In this document: positions 16,914 to 26,014 of the stretch, piece by piece
Position numbering within the stretch: the stretch's first letter is position 1
Layout: every line of letters begins with the position of its first letter
From: Anaerolineales bacterium
GTDB taxonomy: Bacteria > Chloroflexota > Anaerolineae > Anaerolineales > UBA4823
Direction of reading: 5' to 3'
Assembly (NCBI GenBank): GCA_016932955.1
Contig: JAFGBV010000302.1
Span: forward strand, 1-29,614
Length of the DNA: 29,614 bases
The notes under the pieces: model-generated
Databases searched by the model: none
Seen by the model: only the letters and a program-made list of their open reading frames with translations
What the model was told of the DNA's origin: nothing
Made by a program: the position numbers and the translations under genes

Positions 16914-17309
16914 ATGGCTGTTCAGTATTACGAAGGAATTGGCCGCCGCAAAGAAAGCACTGCGCGCGTGCGCGTTGCCAGCGGCACCGGGCAGTTCACC
17001 ATCAATAATAAAGCCGCCGAAGAATACTTCACCCGCGTTGGTGATATGGAAGTTATTCTATCCACCTTACAGGCTGCTGGTGAAGACCGCAAGACCGTCG
17101 ATATCACCGCAGTCGTTTCTGGCGGTGGTGTCACCGGGCAAACCTCAGCCGTCAAAATGGGATTGGCGCGTGCCATCACCTTGATGAAGCCGGATGCGCA
17201 TTTCGCCCTGCGCAAGGGTGGCTTCCTGACCCGCGATGCGCGGGTTAAGGAACGCAAGAAACCCGGTCTCAAGCGTGCTCGCAAAGCCCCCACATACACC
17301 AAGCGCTAA
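16914..17309 (+). CDS. rpsI: 30S ribosomal protein S9
   Basis: A 131-residue protein starting MAVQYYEGIGRRKESTARVR and ending KKPGLKRARKAPTYTKR, whose C-terminal tail reaches the P-site tRNA anticodon loop. GGVTGQTSAVKMGLARAI in the middle is the other family mark. AAGGAG precedes ATG. It ends the r-protein run; a 15-bp hairpin follows within 20 bases. Confidence 0.98.
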   Translation: MAVQYYEGIGRRKESTARVRVASGTGQFTINNKAAEEYFTRVGDMEVILSTLQAAGEDRKTVDITAVVSGGGVTGQTSAVKMGLARAITLMKPDAHFALRKGGFLTRDARVKERKKPGLKRARKAPTYTKR

Positions 17310-17326
17310 ACTTGATCGCCTTTATG

Positions 17327-17366
17327 CAATACGCTATACGCTCCTCCAGGTGCGTATAGCGTATTG
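17327..17366 (+). terminator. Perfect 15-bp hairpin after rpsI
   Basis: The arms CAATACGCTATACGC (17327-17341) and GCGTATAGCGTATTG (17352-17366) pair perfectly around a 10-nt loop TCCTCCAGGT. It lies 17 bases past the rpsI stop and probably ends the r-protein transcript, but only TGTGGTTT follows, so the U-tract is poor and the opposite strand has none. It may instead be a processing site or a dispersed palindromic repeat. The loop contains CCTCC, which can pair with Shine-Dalgarno sequences. Confidence 0.5.
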
Positions 17367-17380
17367 TGTGGTTTAAGAAT

Positions 17381-18844
17381 ATGAAAAAATCTAACCCCCA
17401 CATCACCCTGCTCGGTTTAGGTCCAGGCTCTCCCTCTCTGCTCACCCGCCAGGCCTGGCAGCTCCTCGAAACAACTTCAGAGATCTACCTGCGCACCCGC
17501 CTACACCCCGTGGTGGCAGATTTCCCGCCCGCCCTCCAGGTACATTCCTTCGACCATTTGTATCAAAGCCTGCCAGACTTTGATGCAGTTTACAACACCA
17601 TTATTGAGCAGGTGCTGGCCCTTGGGCGCCGTGCCGAAGGCGTGGTTTATGCCGTACCGGGTCACCCCTTTGTTGCCGAGGCTACTTGCCCTGAGATTGC
17701 TCGTCTCGCCCGCCAGGAAGGGTTGACCGTCGAAATCGTCGAAGGCCTGTCATTTTTAGAGCCCACCTTTACTGCCCTCCAGATCGACCCCCTCCCCCAT
17801 CTCGCCCTGATGGATGCTCTTTCACTGTCAGAGACACATGTTCCCCCCTTTCCCCCAGATGCACCTGCCCTGATCGCCCAAATCCACTCCAATGCCGTTG
17901 CATCGAATGTCAAGCTGACCTTGATGGAAGTATACCCTGACGAGCACCCTGTACACCTCGTGCATGCAGCCGGAACACCCGAGGAAGTTGTAGAAGATAT
18001 ATGCCTCTACGAAATTGACCGCAGCCTTCACACAGGCTTGCTTACCACTCTCTACCTCCCGCCGTTAAAAACCGGCACATCCTTCGAAACCTTTCAAGAG
18101 ATCATTGCCCACTTGCGCGCGCCAGATGGCTGCCCCTGGGATCGGAAGCAAACCCACCAGACACTGCGCGCTCATCTACTCGAAGAAACTTATGAAGCGC
18201 TGGATGCACTGGATGCTGAGGACCCCCAGGCCATGGCCGAAGAATTCGGCGATCTGTTGCTACAAATTGTGCTCCATGCGCAGATTGCCAACGAAGCCGG
18301 CGAATTCAACATGCCCATTGTACTGCAGCATATCTATGATAAGATCGTCCGGCGCCATCCGCATGTATTTGCAGATACACAGGTTGGCGGGGTCGGTGAT
18401 GTTCTGCATAATTGGGAGCGCATCAAAGCCGCCGAACGGCAATCCAATGGACAGACCGAAAAAGGTCTCTTGGATGGTGTTTCCCACTCCCTGCCTGCCC
18501 TTTCTCAGGCAGCCGAATATCAGAGCCGCGCAGCCCGCACAGGCTTCGATTGGCCAACCCTACAGAACGCGATCGATAAAGTACAGGAGGAATTCACAGA
18601 GGTTCTGCACGCTGCCCACCCAGAAGCGCGCAGCGCTGAAATTGGAGATCTGCTTCTGGCAGTCGCGAACCTCGCCCGGCGGTATGAAATTGATCCCGAA
18701 AGCGCCTTGCGTCAGGCGAATGCCCGCTTCCGCCAGCGCTTTAGCACAATAGAAAAAACCGCCCGCCAGCAAGGCAAGGCGGTTTCCGACCTGACCATCG
18801 ATGAAATGCTGGCGATCTGGCAGACTGCCAAGCACCAGCCCTGA
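17381..18844 (+). CDS. mazG: Tetrapyrrole-methylase-like / MazG pyrophosphohydrolase fusion (YabN type)
   Basis: A 487-residue two-part protein. Residues 8-225 look like a SAM-dependent tetrapyrrole (corrin/porphyrin) methylase: LLGLGPGSPSLLT at 10-22 and YAVPGHPFVAE at 90-100. Residues 235-485 are MazG-type, with DGCPWDRKQTHQTLR, the EExxE set (Glu268, Glu269, Glu272) and EEFGD (287-291); a second, weaker MazG repeat has EEFTEV and EIGDLLLA (403-425). MazG hydrolyses nucleoside triphosphates to monophosphates. The same fusion exists as YabN in Bacillus. ATG 17381 is preferred over GTG 17366, which lies in the hairpin. The substrate is not known from sequence. Confidence 0.88.
   Translation: MKKSNPHITLLGLGPGSPSLLTRQAWQLLETTSEIYLRTRLHPVVADFPPALQVHSFDHLYQSLPDFDAVYNTIIEQVLALGRRAEGVVYAVPGHPFVAEATCPEIARLARQEGLTVEIVEGLSFLEPTFTALQIDPLPHLALMDALSLSETHVPPFPPDAPALIAQIHSNAVASNVKLTLMEVYPDEHPVHLVHAAGTPEEVVEDICLYEIDRSLHTGLLTTLYLPPLKTGTSFETFQEIIAHLRAPDGCPWDRKQTHQTLRAHLLEETYEALDALDAEDPQAMAEEFGDLLLQIVLHAQIANEAGEFNMPIVLQHIYDKIVRRHPHVFADTQVGGVGDVLHNWERIKAAERQSNGQTEKGLLDGVSHSLPALSQAAEYQSRAARTGFDWPTLQNAIDKVQEEFTEVLHAAHPEARSAEIGDLLLAVANLARRYEIDPESALRQANARFRQRFSTIEKTARQQGKAVSDLTIDEMLAIWQTAKHQP
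18753..18785 (-). terminator. Intrinsic terminator of the AIM24 gene inside mazG
   Basis: On the minus strand AAACCGCC (18785-18778) pairs with GGCGGTTT (18763-18756) around a 14-nt loop, and the second arm runs straight into a six-T tract (18758-18753). This is a normal rho-independent terminator 66 bases past the stop of the minus-strand AIM24-family gene. It lies wholly inside the 3' coding part of the convergent mazG gene. Confidence 0.7.
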
Positions 18845-18850
18845 ATGAGG

Positions 18851-19615
18851 CTACCCTTTGCCGCCCAGCAGGTTGCCAATCACCTTACCACCCATCCCAG
18901 CAATTCCTTCGCTCTCCTCCACAGGGTGGCGGGTTGCTGCCTGGATGCGATCCGCCAGGCGAGAGAACGGCAGGCTTTGAAGAAATACCTTACCCGGCCC
19001 GTTCAGTTTCACTAGAAATAATCCTTCCCCACCAAACAGGGCATTCTTGAACCCACCGACGAACTGGATATCATAAGACACCGTCGGCGCAAAAGCTACC
19101 AGGCAACCTGTATCCACCCGAATTGTCTCACCTGCTGCCAGATTTTTCTCAATGATGGTTCCACCCGCATGTACAAAAGCCAGTCCATCCCCAACCAGGC
19201 GCTGGAGAATGAACCCCTCACCACCGAACAGCCCCGCGCCAAGCTTCTTCGTAAAGGCAATCTCCACCTCAATACCCTGCGCCGCACACAAGAAAGAGTC
19301 CTTCTGGCAGATGAACGTGCCTCCCAATTCAGCCAGGTTCAACGGGATGATCTTACCTGGGTATGGTGCAGCAAAAGCCACATGCGACTTCGCATCACCA
19401 CTGTTCAGGAATGTTGTGATGAAAAAACTTTCCCCGGTCACAATCCGCTTAAACCCGGCAAACAAGCCGCCTCCGGTACCGGTTTGCATCTCGATTCCTT
19501 TTTCCATGTAAGTCATCGTTCCAGCCTCGGCGCGAATTCCTTCCTTAGGATCAAGTTCAATCTCAACCAACTGGAGATCATCACCATAAATTTTATAATC
19601 TATTACATCAGCCAT
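18851..19615 (-). CDS. AIM24 / TIGR00266 family protein
   Basis: A 254-residue protein starting [20 protein letters not shown] with [20 protein letters not shown], the typical opening of the AIM24 (DUF124, TIGR00266) family, and glycine-rich GGLFAGFKR and [10 protein letters not shown] segments repeated later. The family is a beta-rich fold with no firmly established biochemical function in bacteria; no signal peptide or membrane segment is seen. ATG 19615 has GGAGG nine bases upstream; an ATG 15 bases earlier lacks one. It converges on mazG with only six bases between the stops and is divergent from the acyltransferase gene. Confidence 0.85.
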   Translation of the reverse strand: MADVIDYKIYGDDLQLVEIELDPKEGIRAEAGTMTYMEKGIEMQTGTGGGLFAGFKRIVTGESFFITTFLNSGDAKSHVAFAAPYPGKIIPLNLAELGGTFICQKDSFLCAAQGIEVEIAFTKKLGAGLFGGEGFILQRLVGDGLAFVHAGGTIIEKNLAAGETIRVDTGCLVAFAPTVSYDIQFVGGFKNALFGGEGLFLVKLNGPGKVFLQSLPFSRLADRIQAATRHPVEESEGIAGMGGKVIGNLLGGKG

Positions 19616-19704
19616 AATCGTTTCCTCCATTTAGAACAAGGGGTTGGTTATTGATGATTCTACCAGAAACCAAAGCACGAGAATCAAGTAAAATAGGGGC
19701 TGCT

Positions 19705-20430
19705 ATGCTAAATCAACTCCATCTCTACATCAAGCGACAGGCTTCCAGCATCGGACGCTACATCCTGGAACAAACCACCTTGGGATTATTTGGCTGGATC
19801 CCCACTGTCATTGGCATTGGACTGCGGGGTGTTATCTATCGACTGATCTTACATATGGACGGCATGGCTGCAATCGAAAGTAATGTGCGCCTGCGCTTTA
19901 CCAACCAAATCCACCTCGGGCATGGCGCTTACCTGGATCAGGGTGTCTACTTGCATGCCTGCCCCCAGGGAATTGAGATCGGGCCCAATACACTGGTCAT
20001 GCACGGTGCGATATTGCATGTGTACAATTTTCGTGATATGCCCCACTCAGGCATCAAAATTGGCCGCGATAGCCTTGTGGGTGAATATAGCGTGATCCGC
20101 GGTCAGGGTGGCGTGCAGATTGGGGATCGTGTTTATACTTCTCCCTTTACACAGATCATCGCTGTCAATCACGTTTTTGATGACCCCGACCGCCCTTTCG
20201 TCGATCAGGGTATCACCGCCGAGGGAATTGTGATCGAAGATGATGTCTGGTTAGGCGCGGGTGTTGTCATCACTGATGGTGTGCGGGTTGGCAAAGGCGC
20301 TGTTGTCGCCGCCGGAGCCGTAGTGACCAAAGATGTACCGCCCCATACCGTTGTTGCCGGCGTGCCTGCCCGCATACTCAAAGAAATCCGCGAAGAAGAT
20401 AAACCCGCCAGTGGAAGGAAGATCTATTAA
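19705..20430 (+). CDS. Hexapeptide-repeat acyltransferase (WbbJ/LacA-like)
   Basis: A 241-residue protein with left-handed beta-helix repeats from about residue 55 to 215: for example [45 protein letters not shown], then [20 protein letters not shown] and the closing [19 protein letters not shown]. These are the marks of O-acetyl or acyl transferases acting on sugars; NHVF holds a candidate catalytic histidine. The N-terminal 45 residues are hydrophobic and may attach to the membrane. Start 19705 has AGGGG upstream; ATG 19654 is an alternative adding 17 residues. The stop overlaps the next gene (TAATG). Confidence 0.82.
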   Translation: MLNQLHLYIKRQASSIGRYILEQTTLGLFGWIPTVIGIGLRGVIYRLILHMDGMAAIESNVRLRFTNQIHLGHGAYLDQGVYLHACPQGIEIGPNTLVMHGAILHVYNFRDMPHSGIKIGRDSLVGEYSVIRGQGGVQIGDRVYTSPFTQIIAVNHVFDDPDRPFVDQGITAEGIVIEDDVWLGAGVVITDGVRVGKGAVVAAGAVVTKDVPPHTVVAGVPARILKEIREEDKPASGRKIY

Positions 20431-21653
20431 TGACAATGCTATCTGTGGTTATACCAGCATTTAATGAAGAACGCGGCATCGAAGCCATTGCACGCCGGGT
20501 ATTAAGCATTGCAGGCGACCTGGTCGATGCTGGCGTGGAGCAGATGGAATTATTAATCGTCGATGATGGCTCCAAAGATCGCACTGCTGAGGTCGCTTCG
20601 AGCATCCAGAACGTCCGCATCATACGCCACTCGCAGAATAAAGGATATGGGGCGGCGCTCAAGACCGGCTTCTCCCAGGCCAGGGGTGAGTTAATTGGCT
20701 TCTTAGATGCAGATGGCACTTACCCCCCAGAACATTTTCCCCAATTATGCCGTCTGGCGCTGCAAGGCGCCGATCTGGTGATCGGCTCACGCATGGCAGG
20801 TGAAAAAAGCCAGATGCCCCTCACCCGCCGGGTTGGCAATCTGTTCTTTGCCACCCTGCTCACCTTAGTCACTCACCAGCGCGTCACTGATTCCGCCAGC
20901 GGAATGCGTGTTTTCAGGCGCGAGATCCTTGAACGCCTCTACCCCCTGCCCGATGGGCTGAACCTCACGCCCGTGATGAGCACGCGTGCCATCCACGAAA
21001 GAGTTAAGATTGCCGAAGTGCCGATCCCGTACAGTGAACGTGTGGGGCGATCCAAACTCAGCGTGGTGCGTGATGGCAGTATTTTCCTGCAATCGATCCT
21101 ATGGACTGCCCTCACCTACAATCCTGTGCGCATCCTGGGTTTGCTTGGTTTGGGTGGATTGGGTATTTCAGCGTTGATCTTTCTGGGCATGATCATCGCC
21201 CGCCTTTCTGGCATCACCACCCTCAGCCCGTTAGGGGTAGCCGGTCTATATTTGGCCGTTGTCTCAGCAGTGACCGGCGTCAGCCTGGTGGCGCTGGGCA
21301 TCACCTTCAACTACCTAGTCGCGCTATTTTATAATCGCCCCATTCGCCAGGGCATGATCGGCAGACCCATCTTACCCGGTCTTGATCACCACTTCGGCTG
21401 GATGGGCATCGTAGGTAGCCTGTTCGGCTTACTCACGGGAATTGTCAGCCTATTGCTTGGAATGAATGGCTGGGATATCGACCGCCTCTGGCTGTGGCTG
21501 CTGGGCAGCGCAATGATCTTCCTGATCGGCGTCCAATTGAGCGTCTTCTGGATCGTGCTGCGCGTTTTGGATGAGCTCCATCAACGAAACCTGCTGGCAC
21601 AGCAAGATTCTCGTTCTGGCAGGCAACCAGATGGCGTAAAAACCAAAACTTGA
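20430..21653 (+). CDS. Membrane-anchored family 2 glycosyltransferase
   Basis: A 407-residue protein. Residues 1-220 are a GT-A domain starting [20 protein letters not shown] with nucleotide-binding DDGS at 45-48, KGYGAALKTGF and the metal-binding DAD at 93-95. Residues about 230-390 carry four or so membrane segments. This layout resembles polyprenyl-phosphate glycosyltransferases (DpmC/GtrB-like) that load a sugar on a lipid carrier. The donor sugar cannot be read. GGAAGGAA precedes ATG, which overlaps the acyltransferase stop, so the two are coupled. Confidence 0.85.
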   Translation: MTMLSVVIPAFNEERGIEAIARRVLSIAGDLVDAGVEQMELLIVDDGSKDRTAEVASSIQNVRIIRHSQNKGYGAALKTGFSQARGELIGFLDADGTYPPEHFPQLCRLALQGADLVIGSRMAGEKSQMPLTRRVGNLFFATLLTLVTHQRVTDSASGMRVFRREILERLYPLPDGLNLTPVMSTRAIHERVKIAEVPIPYSERVGRSKLSVVRDGSIFLQSILWTALTYNPVRILGLLGLGGLGISALIFLGMIIARLSGITTLSPLGVAGLYLAVVSAVTGVSLVALGITFNYLVALFYNRPIRQGMIGRPILPGLDHHFGWMGIVGSLFGLLTGIVSLLLGMNGWDIDRLWLWLLGSAMIFLIGVQLSVFWIVLRVLDELHQRNLLAQQDSRSGRQPDGVKTKT

Positions 21654-21726
21654 TCGAACTTGATTGCTTTTTATTGCAGAATCATTGGATATCGTTTATT
21701 GGTAATGATCCTTTAGGAGATAGTGC

Positions 21727-23370
21727 ATGACAGACCAGTCTGATGAATCTAAATTAACGAACCTCGGCAGTCGCCGCCTGCCCAAGCTGCGCCCATCAAA
21801 TTTCCCCAACGCCGATGAGATTGTGCACCAGGGATTGCTGGAAACCCCTCCTTCCGCCGATGCTGTTGATATCCTGCTCGTCAACCCCCCCACACCCGAT
21901 GGGCAATTGTGGATACGCACGCAGCACCGCGTCGGTCGGCGCACCCGTGAGAACATGGTTTGGCCGCAGGTTTCCCTGGCACAGATGGCTGCCTTGCTGC
22001 ATCCCATCTACAAAGTTGCCATTATTGACGCCAACGCTGAGCGCATGGGCTGGAGCCCCTTCACCAAACTGCTGGAAAAATACCAGCCAAAATACTACTT
22101 CACCCAACTCACCGGCCCCACCCTCGAGAATGATATGTACGGGTGCTTCCTGGCAAAGGCGCGTGGCGCAAAGACCATTGCCTTTGGCACCCACATCACC
22201 CCCATCCCGCGCGAGACCATGCGCCCCTACCCCAGCCTGGATTTTGGCTTGTTCGGTGAGCCAGACCTCACCATCCGCGACCTGCTCGATCATCTGGAGA
22301 GCAAGGTCGACCAGCGACCTCCAGAGATCATCCGCCTGTTTGAGAAATCCGATCCTGCATACAAGCCATCCTTCAACCCGGATGGCACGCCAGACCTGAG
22401 TGGTATCAAAGGATTGATCTGGCGGCGTGGCGATGAGATCGTGATGAATTTTCCCCGTCCTTTCATTGCCGATCTGGACGACCTCCCCATTCCCATGCAC
22501 GAGTTGCTCCCCCTGCAGAAGTATCGCATGCCGTTGATGAAAGGCCCCTTTACGTTCATCGTCACCAGCCGCGGCTGCACTGCAGGCTGCACCTACTGCA
22601 TCAAGCATGTTTCTTACCAGTATACCGTACGCCTGCGCTCACCCAAACTGATCATGGAAGAGCTCTGGAAGCTCAAGTCGCTGGGTATCAATTACATCAA
22701 CATGTACTCGGACCTGTTCACCGTCAGCCGCGATCAGGTGATGGAGCTTTGCCAGCGCATGATCGATGAAAAGATCAACATTCACTGGATGTCCAACAGC
22801 CGCGTGGACTATGTGGATGAAGAGATGCTCAAGATGATGGGCAGAGCAGGCTCCTTCATGATCGCCTGGGGCATCGAAAGTGGCAACGAGCAGATCTTGC
22901 GCCATGTCCGCAAAGGCGCCTCCCCCGATAAAGTGAAACGCGCCCTCACCTGGTCCAAACAGGCTGGGATTATGAACTGGGGTTATTTCATTGTCGGTTT
23001 GCCCGGCGAAACAGAAGAAACGATCCAAGACACAATCAAGTTCGCCAAATCCTTGCCCCTGGATATTGCCTTGTTCCATGTGGCAGCACCATACCCAGGA
23101 ACGCCGTTCTTCTTCGAGGTGGTAGAAAACAACTGGTTCCGTCCCGGAACGCGTTGGGAACACGTTGACATGGACAAAGGCACCGTGTTGGATTATCCCC
23201 ACCTGCCGGCAGAGCGCATCCTGTATTGGCAGCGACGCGCCTTTCGCGAATGGGCCTTGCGCCCTGGGCCCATGTTCACCTATCTCAAAATGTTACTCTC
23301 CGATGTTTCTACACTTAAAACTGCCATCGATGTAGGTTTACAGACTTTTAATTGGCAATCCAAAGAATGA
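21727..23370 (+). CDS. B12-type radical SAM enzyme
   Basis: A 547-residue protein. An N-terminal region (about 45-180) starts [12 protein letters not shown] and resembles the cobalamin-binding domain of BchE-like radical SAM proteins, but the DxHxxG motif that ligates B12 is absent; DANAERMGW occurs instead. The radical SAM core has the CxxxCxxC cluster motif at Cys284, Cys288 and Cys291 ([11 protein letters not shown]), then [16 protein letters not shown] and [15 protein letters not shown]. BchE, HpnJ and lipid-modifying enzymes share this layout, so a methylation or rearrangement of a lipid or hydrocarbon is possible. AGGAG precedes ATG. Confidence 0.85.
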   Translation: MTDQSDESKLTNLGSRRLPKLRPSNFPNADEIVHQGLLETPPSADAVDILLVNPPTPDGQLWIRTQHRVGRRTRENMVWPQVSLAQMAALLHPIYKVAIIDANAERMGWSPFTKLLEKYQPKYYFTQLTGPTLENDMYGCFLAKARGAKTIAFGTHITPIPRETMRPYPSLDFGLFGEPDLTIRDLLDHLESKVDQRPPEIIRLFEKSDPAYKPSFNPDGTPDLSGIKGLIWRRGDEIVMNFPRPFIADLDDLPIPMHELLPLQKYRMPLMKGPFTFIVTSRGCTAGCTYCIKHVSYQYTVRLRSPKLIMEELWKLKSLGINYINMYSDLFTVSRDQVMELCQRMIDEKINIHWMSNSRVDYVDEEMLKMMGRAGSFMIAWGIESGNEQILRHVRKGASPDKVKRALTWSKQAGIMNWGYFIVGLPGETEETIQDTIKFAKSLPLDIALFHVAAPYPGTPFFFEVVENNWFRPGTRWEHVDMDKGTVLDYPHLPAERILYWQRRAFREWALRPGPMFTYLKMLLSDVSTLKTAIDVGLQTFNWQSKE

Positions 23371-23374
23371 AGCC

Positions 23375-24115
23375 ATGCCTGTAAAAACGATTATTGTCAT
23401 CCCAACCTATAACGAAGCAGACAACCTTCGCCTGATCACCCAGGCCTTGTTTGATCTCAAGATCCCAGGGCTGGGTATCTTGATCGTTGACGATGCATCG
23501 CCAGACGGCACCGGAGAGATAGCTGATCAACTGGCCCAAGAATACCCGGGGCATTTTGATATCCTTCACCGCACGGGCAAGCTAGGTCTGGGTACTGCCT
23601 ACGTCCAGGGATTTCAACGCGCCATGCAGCATGGGGCGGATGTGATTGTCCAAATGGATGCGGATTTCTCCCACTCACCTGACTACATCCCTCAGTTTCT
23701 CACTTTGATCAAGGATTATGATGTCGTGGTGGGTTCGCGCTACGTCAAAGGGGGCCGCCTGGACGAGCGCTGGTCATGGTGGCGATGGTTCCTTTCATGG
23801 TGGGCAAATTCGGTTTGGGTGCGCATCATCCTCGGTACCCGTACCCGCGATGCTACAGCAGGTTTCAAGGCCTGGCGCGCCTCAGCTTTGCAGGCCATCC
23901 AATTGGAACGCATCCGCTCCAATGGCTATGTTTTCCAGGTTGAGATGTGCTATTTAGCGGAGAAGCTGGGCTTACGTATCTTGGAAATCCCCATCTACTT
24001 CGAAGATCGGCGCATCGGAAGCAGCAAAATGACCGTACCGGTCAAAATCGAGGCTGCCCTGCGCGTTTTCCAGATTCGCTTGCGTCACCACCAGATAAAG
24101 CCCATCTCCAGGTAA
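23375..24115 (+). CDS. Dolichol-phosphate mannosyltransferase-like glycosyltransferase
   Basis: A 246-residue family 2 glycosyltransferase. It has [14 protein letters not shown] at 5-18, DDASPDGT (39-46), the metal-binding DADFSH (95-100), [10 protein letters not shown] and the [13 protein letters not shown] helix, which match polyprenol-phosphate mannose synthases of the soluble Dpm1 type without a C-terminal membrane domain. It would transfer a hexose from a nucleotide sugar to polyprenyl phosphate for envelope glycosylation. It starts four bases after the radical SAM gene, so both are likely cotranscribed. The Shine-Dalgarno sequence is weak. Confidence 0.87.
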   Translation: MPVKTIIVIPTYNEADNLRLITQALFDLKIPGLGILIVDDASPDGTGEIADQLAQEYPGHFDILHRTGKLGLGTAYVQGFQRAMQHGADVIVQMDADFSHSPDYIPQFLTLIKDYDVVVGSRYVKGGRLDERWSWWRWFLSWWANSVWVRIILGTRTRDATAGFKAWRASALQAIQLERIRSNGYVFQVEMCYLAEKLGLRILEIPIYFEDRRIGSSKMTVPVKIEAALRVFQIRLRHHQIKPISR

Positions 24116-24151
24116 GCTAGCAGAATTCCTTCGCTTTTCCCCCCATTAGCG

Positions 24152-25771
24152 CTAGAACAGCGCCCGCAGCACCTCCACCAGCATCTGCGCCAGCAAGATC
24201 TTAAAGATCAACGCTACAGGGTACACACTGGCATACGAGAGCGCCGGCAGGTCTGTCTCTGTTTTTGCATTTGCTGCTCCCAAGCCAGGTGGGTTGGTCA
24301 TGCTGGCGCACAAAGCCCCCATCGTCGCCAGGAGGTTCATGTGATACACCCGCTCCATCACCAGGATACCCGCCAGCACAGACACAATCGTCACCATCGC
24401 CCCGGCTGCTAACAACTGCCATCCTTGCCTTTGCAGCACTTCCCAAAAATGCGCCCCCGCATTGGTTCCAGCCCCTGCCAGGAATAACATCAACCCCAAT
24501 TCACGTGACAGATTCTTGGCAGCGCCAGGCACATACATGCGAAACGGCCCTATCTTGCCAAAATGCCCCACCAGCAGGCTGGTAACAAACGCCCCTCCCG
24601 CCATGCCGAGCTTCACCGTCATCCCGTTTGGCAGATTGACAGGGATACTTCCAACAGCAATGCCCAGCAGCAGCCCGATCAAGAATGGCACCATGTTGGT
24701 TTCTTCATGCTTGCGGGGCGCTCCATGCACCAGCCTGACAAACGTCTCCACCGCATCTCGGTCACCGACAACCCGAATATGATCCCCCATCTCCAGTGCG
24801 ACATTACCAGCAGGGGCAATCTCTAATCCCTGGCGGCGGATGCGCGTGATGACCACTGTATAGCGTTCCCAGAGGCGCATCTCTGCCAGCGTCTTGCCGG
24901 TCATGGACTCTTCTACCACCTCAACGTCCATGCTGAGCACATTGGCATTCACATCCATGCGTTCTTGCACTTCCTCCCCAAGCACAACCCGCATCTTGTC
25001 CAGCTCTTCTTCTGACCCCACAACCATCACCACATCCCCCTGCTGTAAGGTCGCATCGGGTCTGGCAGCAAACACCGCATCGCCGCGTTTGATACGCGAG
25101 ATATTTGCTCGCGCCATGCGGTGGGGATTGATCTCACTCACCGTCCTGCCATCACAATTGAGATTGGTCACGCGAAACTGCCTTACGGTCAATTCAGGCG
25201 CATCAACCTGCCGCTCCCGCTGCCAGGACTGCTCTTCTGCGCGCAGGTCTCGCCGCAGGATCCGCGCCAGGATTTGGATCAATATGACCATCCCGATCAT
25301 GCTGAAAGGATAAGCCACCCCATAACCGACCGAAACCGCTGCCCCGCTTCCAGCTAGTGCACGCTCAGCAACATCAATAGCGGCTGCGAGCGCCGGAGTG
25401 CAGGTCAGGGCACCCGTGTACAAACCCGCTGCCAGGTCTGATGGCAGATGGAAGAGGTATGTCACTGCCAGTGTCGCAAACGCGCCCGCGCCAACCGTCA
25501 CTGCGGCAATGATCACAAAACGAATTCCATGCCGCCGAAACGTTCGGAAAAACCGCGGCCCAGCAGTGATCCCCACCGCATACACAAACAGCAGTAGCCC
25601 CAGATCCATCACCTCTTTGGGTACCTGAGCCCCAAAATGGCCAAAGGCAAGCGCTACGAACAAGACCCCCGCTGTGCCCAATGACAACCCACGGATAGAG
25701 ATTTGCCCAATCCACGACCCTAACGCCAGGATGGCAAATAAAATCAGCATTTCCTCAGCAAGCAGATTCAT
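24152..25771 (-). CDS. AspT/YidE-type carrier with two RCK_C domains
   Basis: A 539-residue membrane protein with an internal duplication: about five membrane segments (1-165), two cytosolic RCK_C-like domains (around 190-270, with GDVVMVVGSEEELDK, and 275-360, with GDHIRVVGDRDAVETF), then five or six more membrane segments. This is the layout of the aspartate:alanine exchanger (AspT/YbjL/YidE) family. TYTGALTCTPALAAA in the first half and GALCASMTNPPGLGAAN in the second are the paired family motifs. The substrate is unknown. AGGAGA is about 13 bases upstream of ATG. It converges on the Dpm1-like gene, 36 bases apart. Confidence 0.88.
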   Translation of the reverse strand: MNLLAEEMLILFAILALGSWIGQISIRGLSLGTAGVLFVALAFGHFGAQVPKEVMDLGLLLFVYAVGITAGPRFFRTFRRHGIRFVIIAAVTVGAGAFATLAVTYLFHLPSDLAAGLYTGALTCTPALAAAIDVAERALAGSGAAVSVGYGVAYPFSMIGMVILIQILARILRRDLRAEEQSWQRERQVDAPELTVRQFRVTNLNCDGRTVSEINPHRMARANISRIKRGDAVFAARPDATLQQGDVVMVVGSEEELDKMRVVLGEEVQERMDVNANVLSMDVEVVEESMTGKTLAEMRLWERYTVVITRIRRQGLEIAPAGNVALEMGDHIRVVGDRDAVETFVRLVHGAPRKHEETNMVPFLIGLLLGIAVGSIPVNLPNGMTVKLGMAGGAFVTSLLVGHFGKIGPFRMYVPGAAKNLSRELGLMLFLAGAGTNAGAHFWEVLQRQGWQLLAAGAMVTIVSVLAGILVMERVYHMNLLATMGALCASMTNPPGLGAANAKTETDLPALSYASVYPVALIFKILLAQMLVEVLRALF

Positions 25772-25833
25772 GAATGCAATCGGTTCTCCTAATCATTTCA
25801 CACTTTTCATGTACCCTCTCAATAAGTTGGGGT

Positions 25834-25876
25834 TTGGGGTGCTGTGAGCGTGCGAAGCACGCTCACAGCACCCCAA
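25834..25876. repeat. Long perfect palindrome with GAA loop
   Basis: Arms of 20 bases (25834-25853 and 25857-25876) around loop GAA pair perfectly; the core is GGGGTGCTGTGAGCGTGC. A second AAGTTGGGG (25824-25832) can pair with CCCCAACTT (25871-25879) instead. On the plus strand a seven-T run (25885-25891) follows eight bases later. No plus-strand gene ends here. It sits in the leader of the AspT-like gene. It looks like a REP/MITE-type element or a strong RNA hairpin. Confidence 0.7.
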
Positions 25877-25910
25877 CTTCCCCCTTTTTTTGAGAAGATA
25901 CCTTTTCATC

Positions 25911-25947
25911 AAAAAAACTGCCAGCTACATCTTCCTGCCGGCAGTTT
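25911..25947 (-). terminator. Intrinsic terminator of the cyclase gene
   Basis: On the minus strand AAACTGCC (25947-25940) pairs with GGCAGTTT (25922-25915), loop 17 nt, followed directly by a run of T that totals seven (25917-25911). It lies 68 bases past the stop of the minus-strand cyclase gene at 26015. This is a standard rho-independent terminator. Confidence 0.75.
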
Positions 25948-26014
25948 CTCCAGTATAGACCTTTAGGAGTGCGATCCTCCCCAACAACCATCACCATTTG
26001 CAAGAGTGCTGCGT

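Noticed and set aside
21654..21726. Inverted ATCATT/AATGAT pair before the radical SAM gene
   Set aside because: Six bases with a long AT-rich loop and no clear promoter boxes around it; probably chance.
24116..24151. Terminator between the convergent Dpm1-like and AspT-like genes
   Set aside because: Only a short CTAGC/GCTAG pair without a T-tract; not enough to call.
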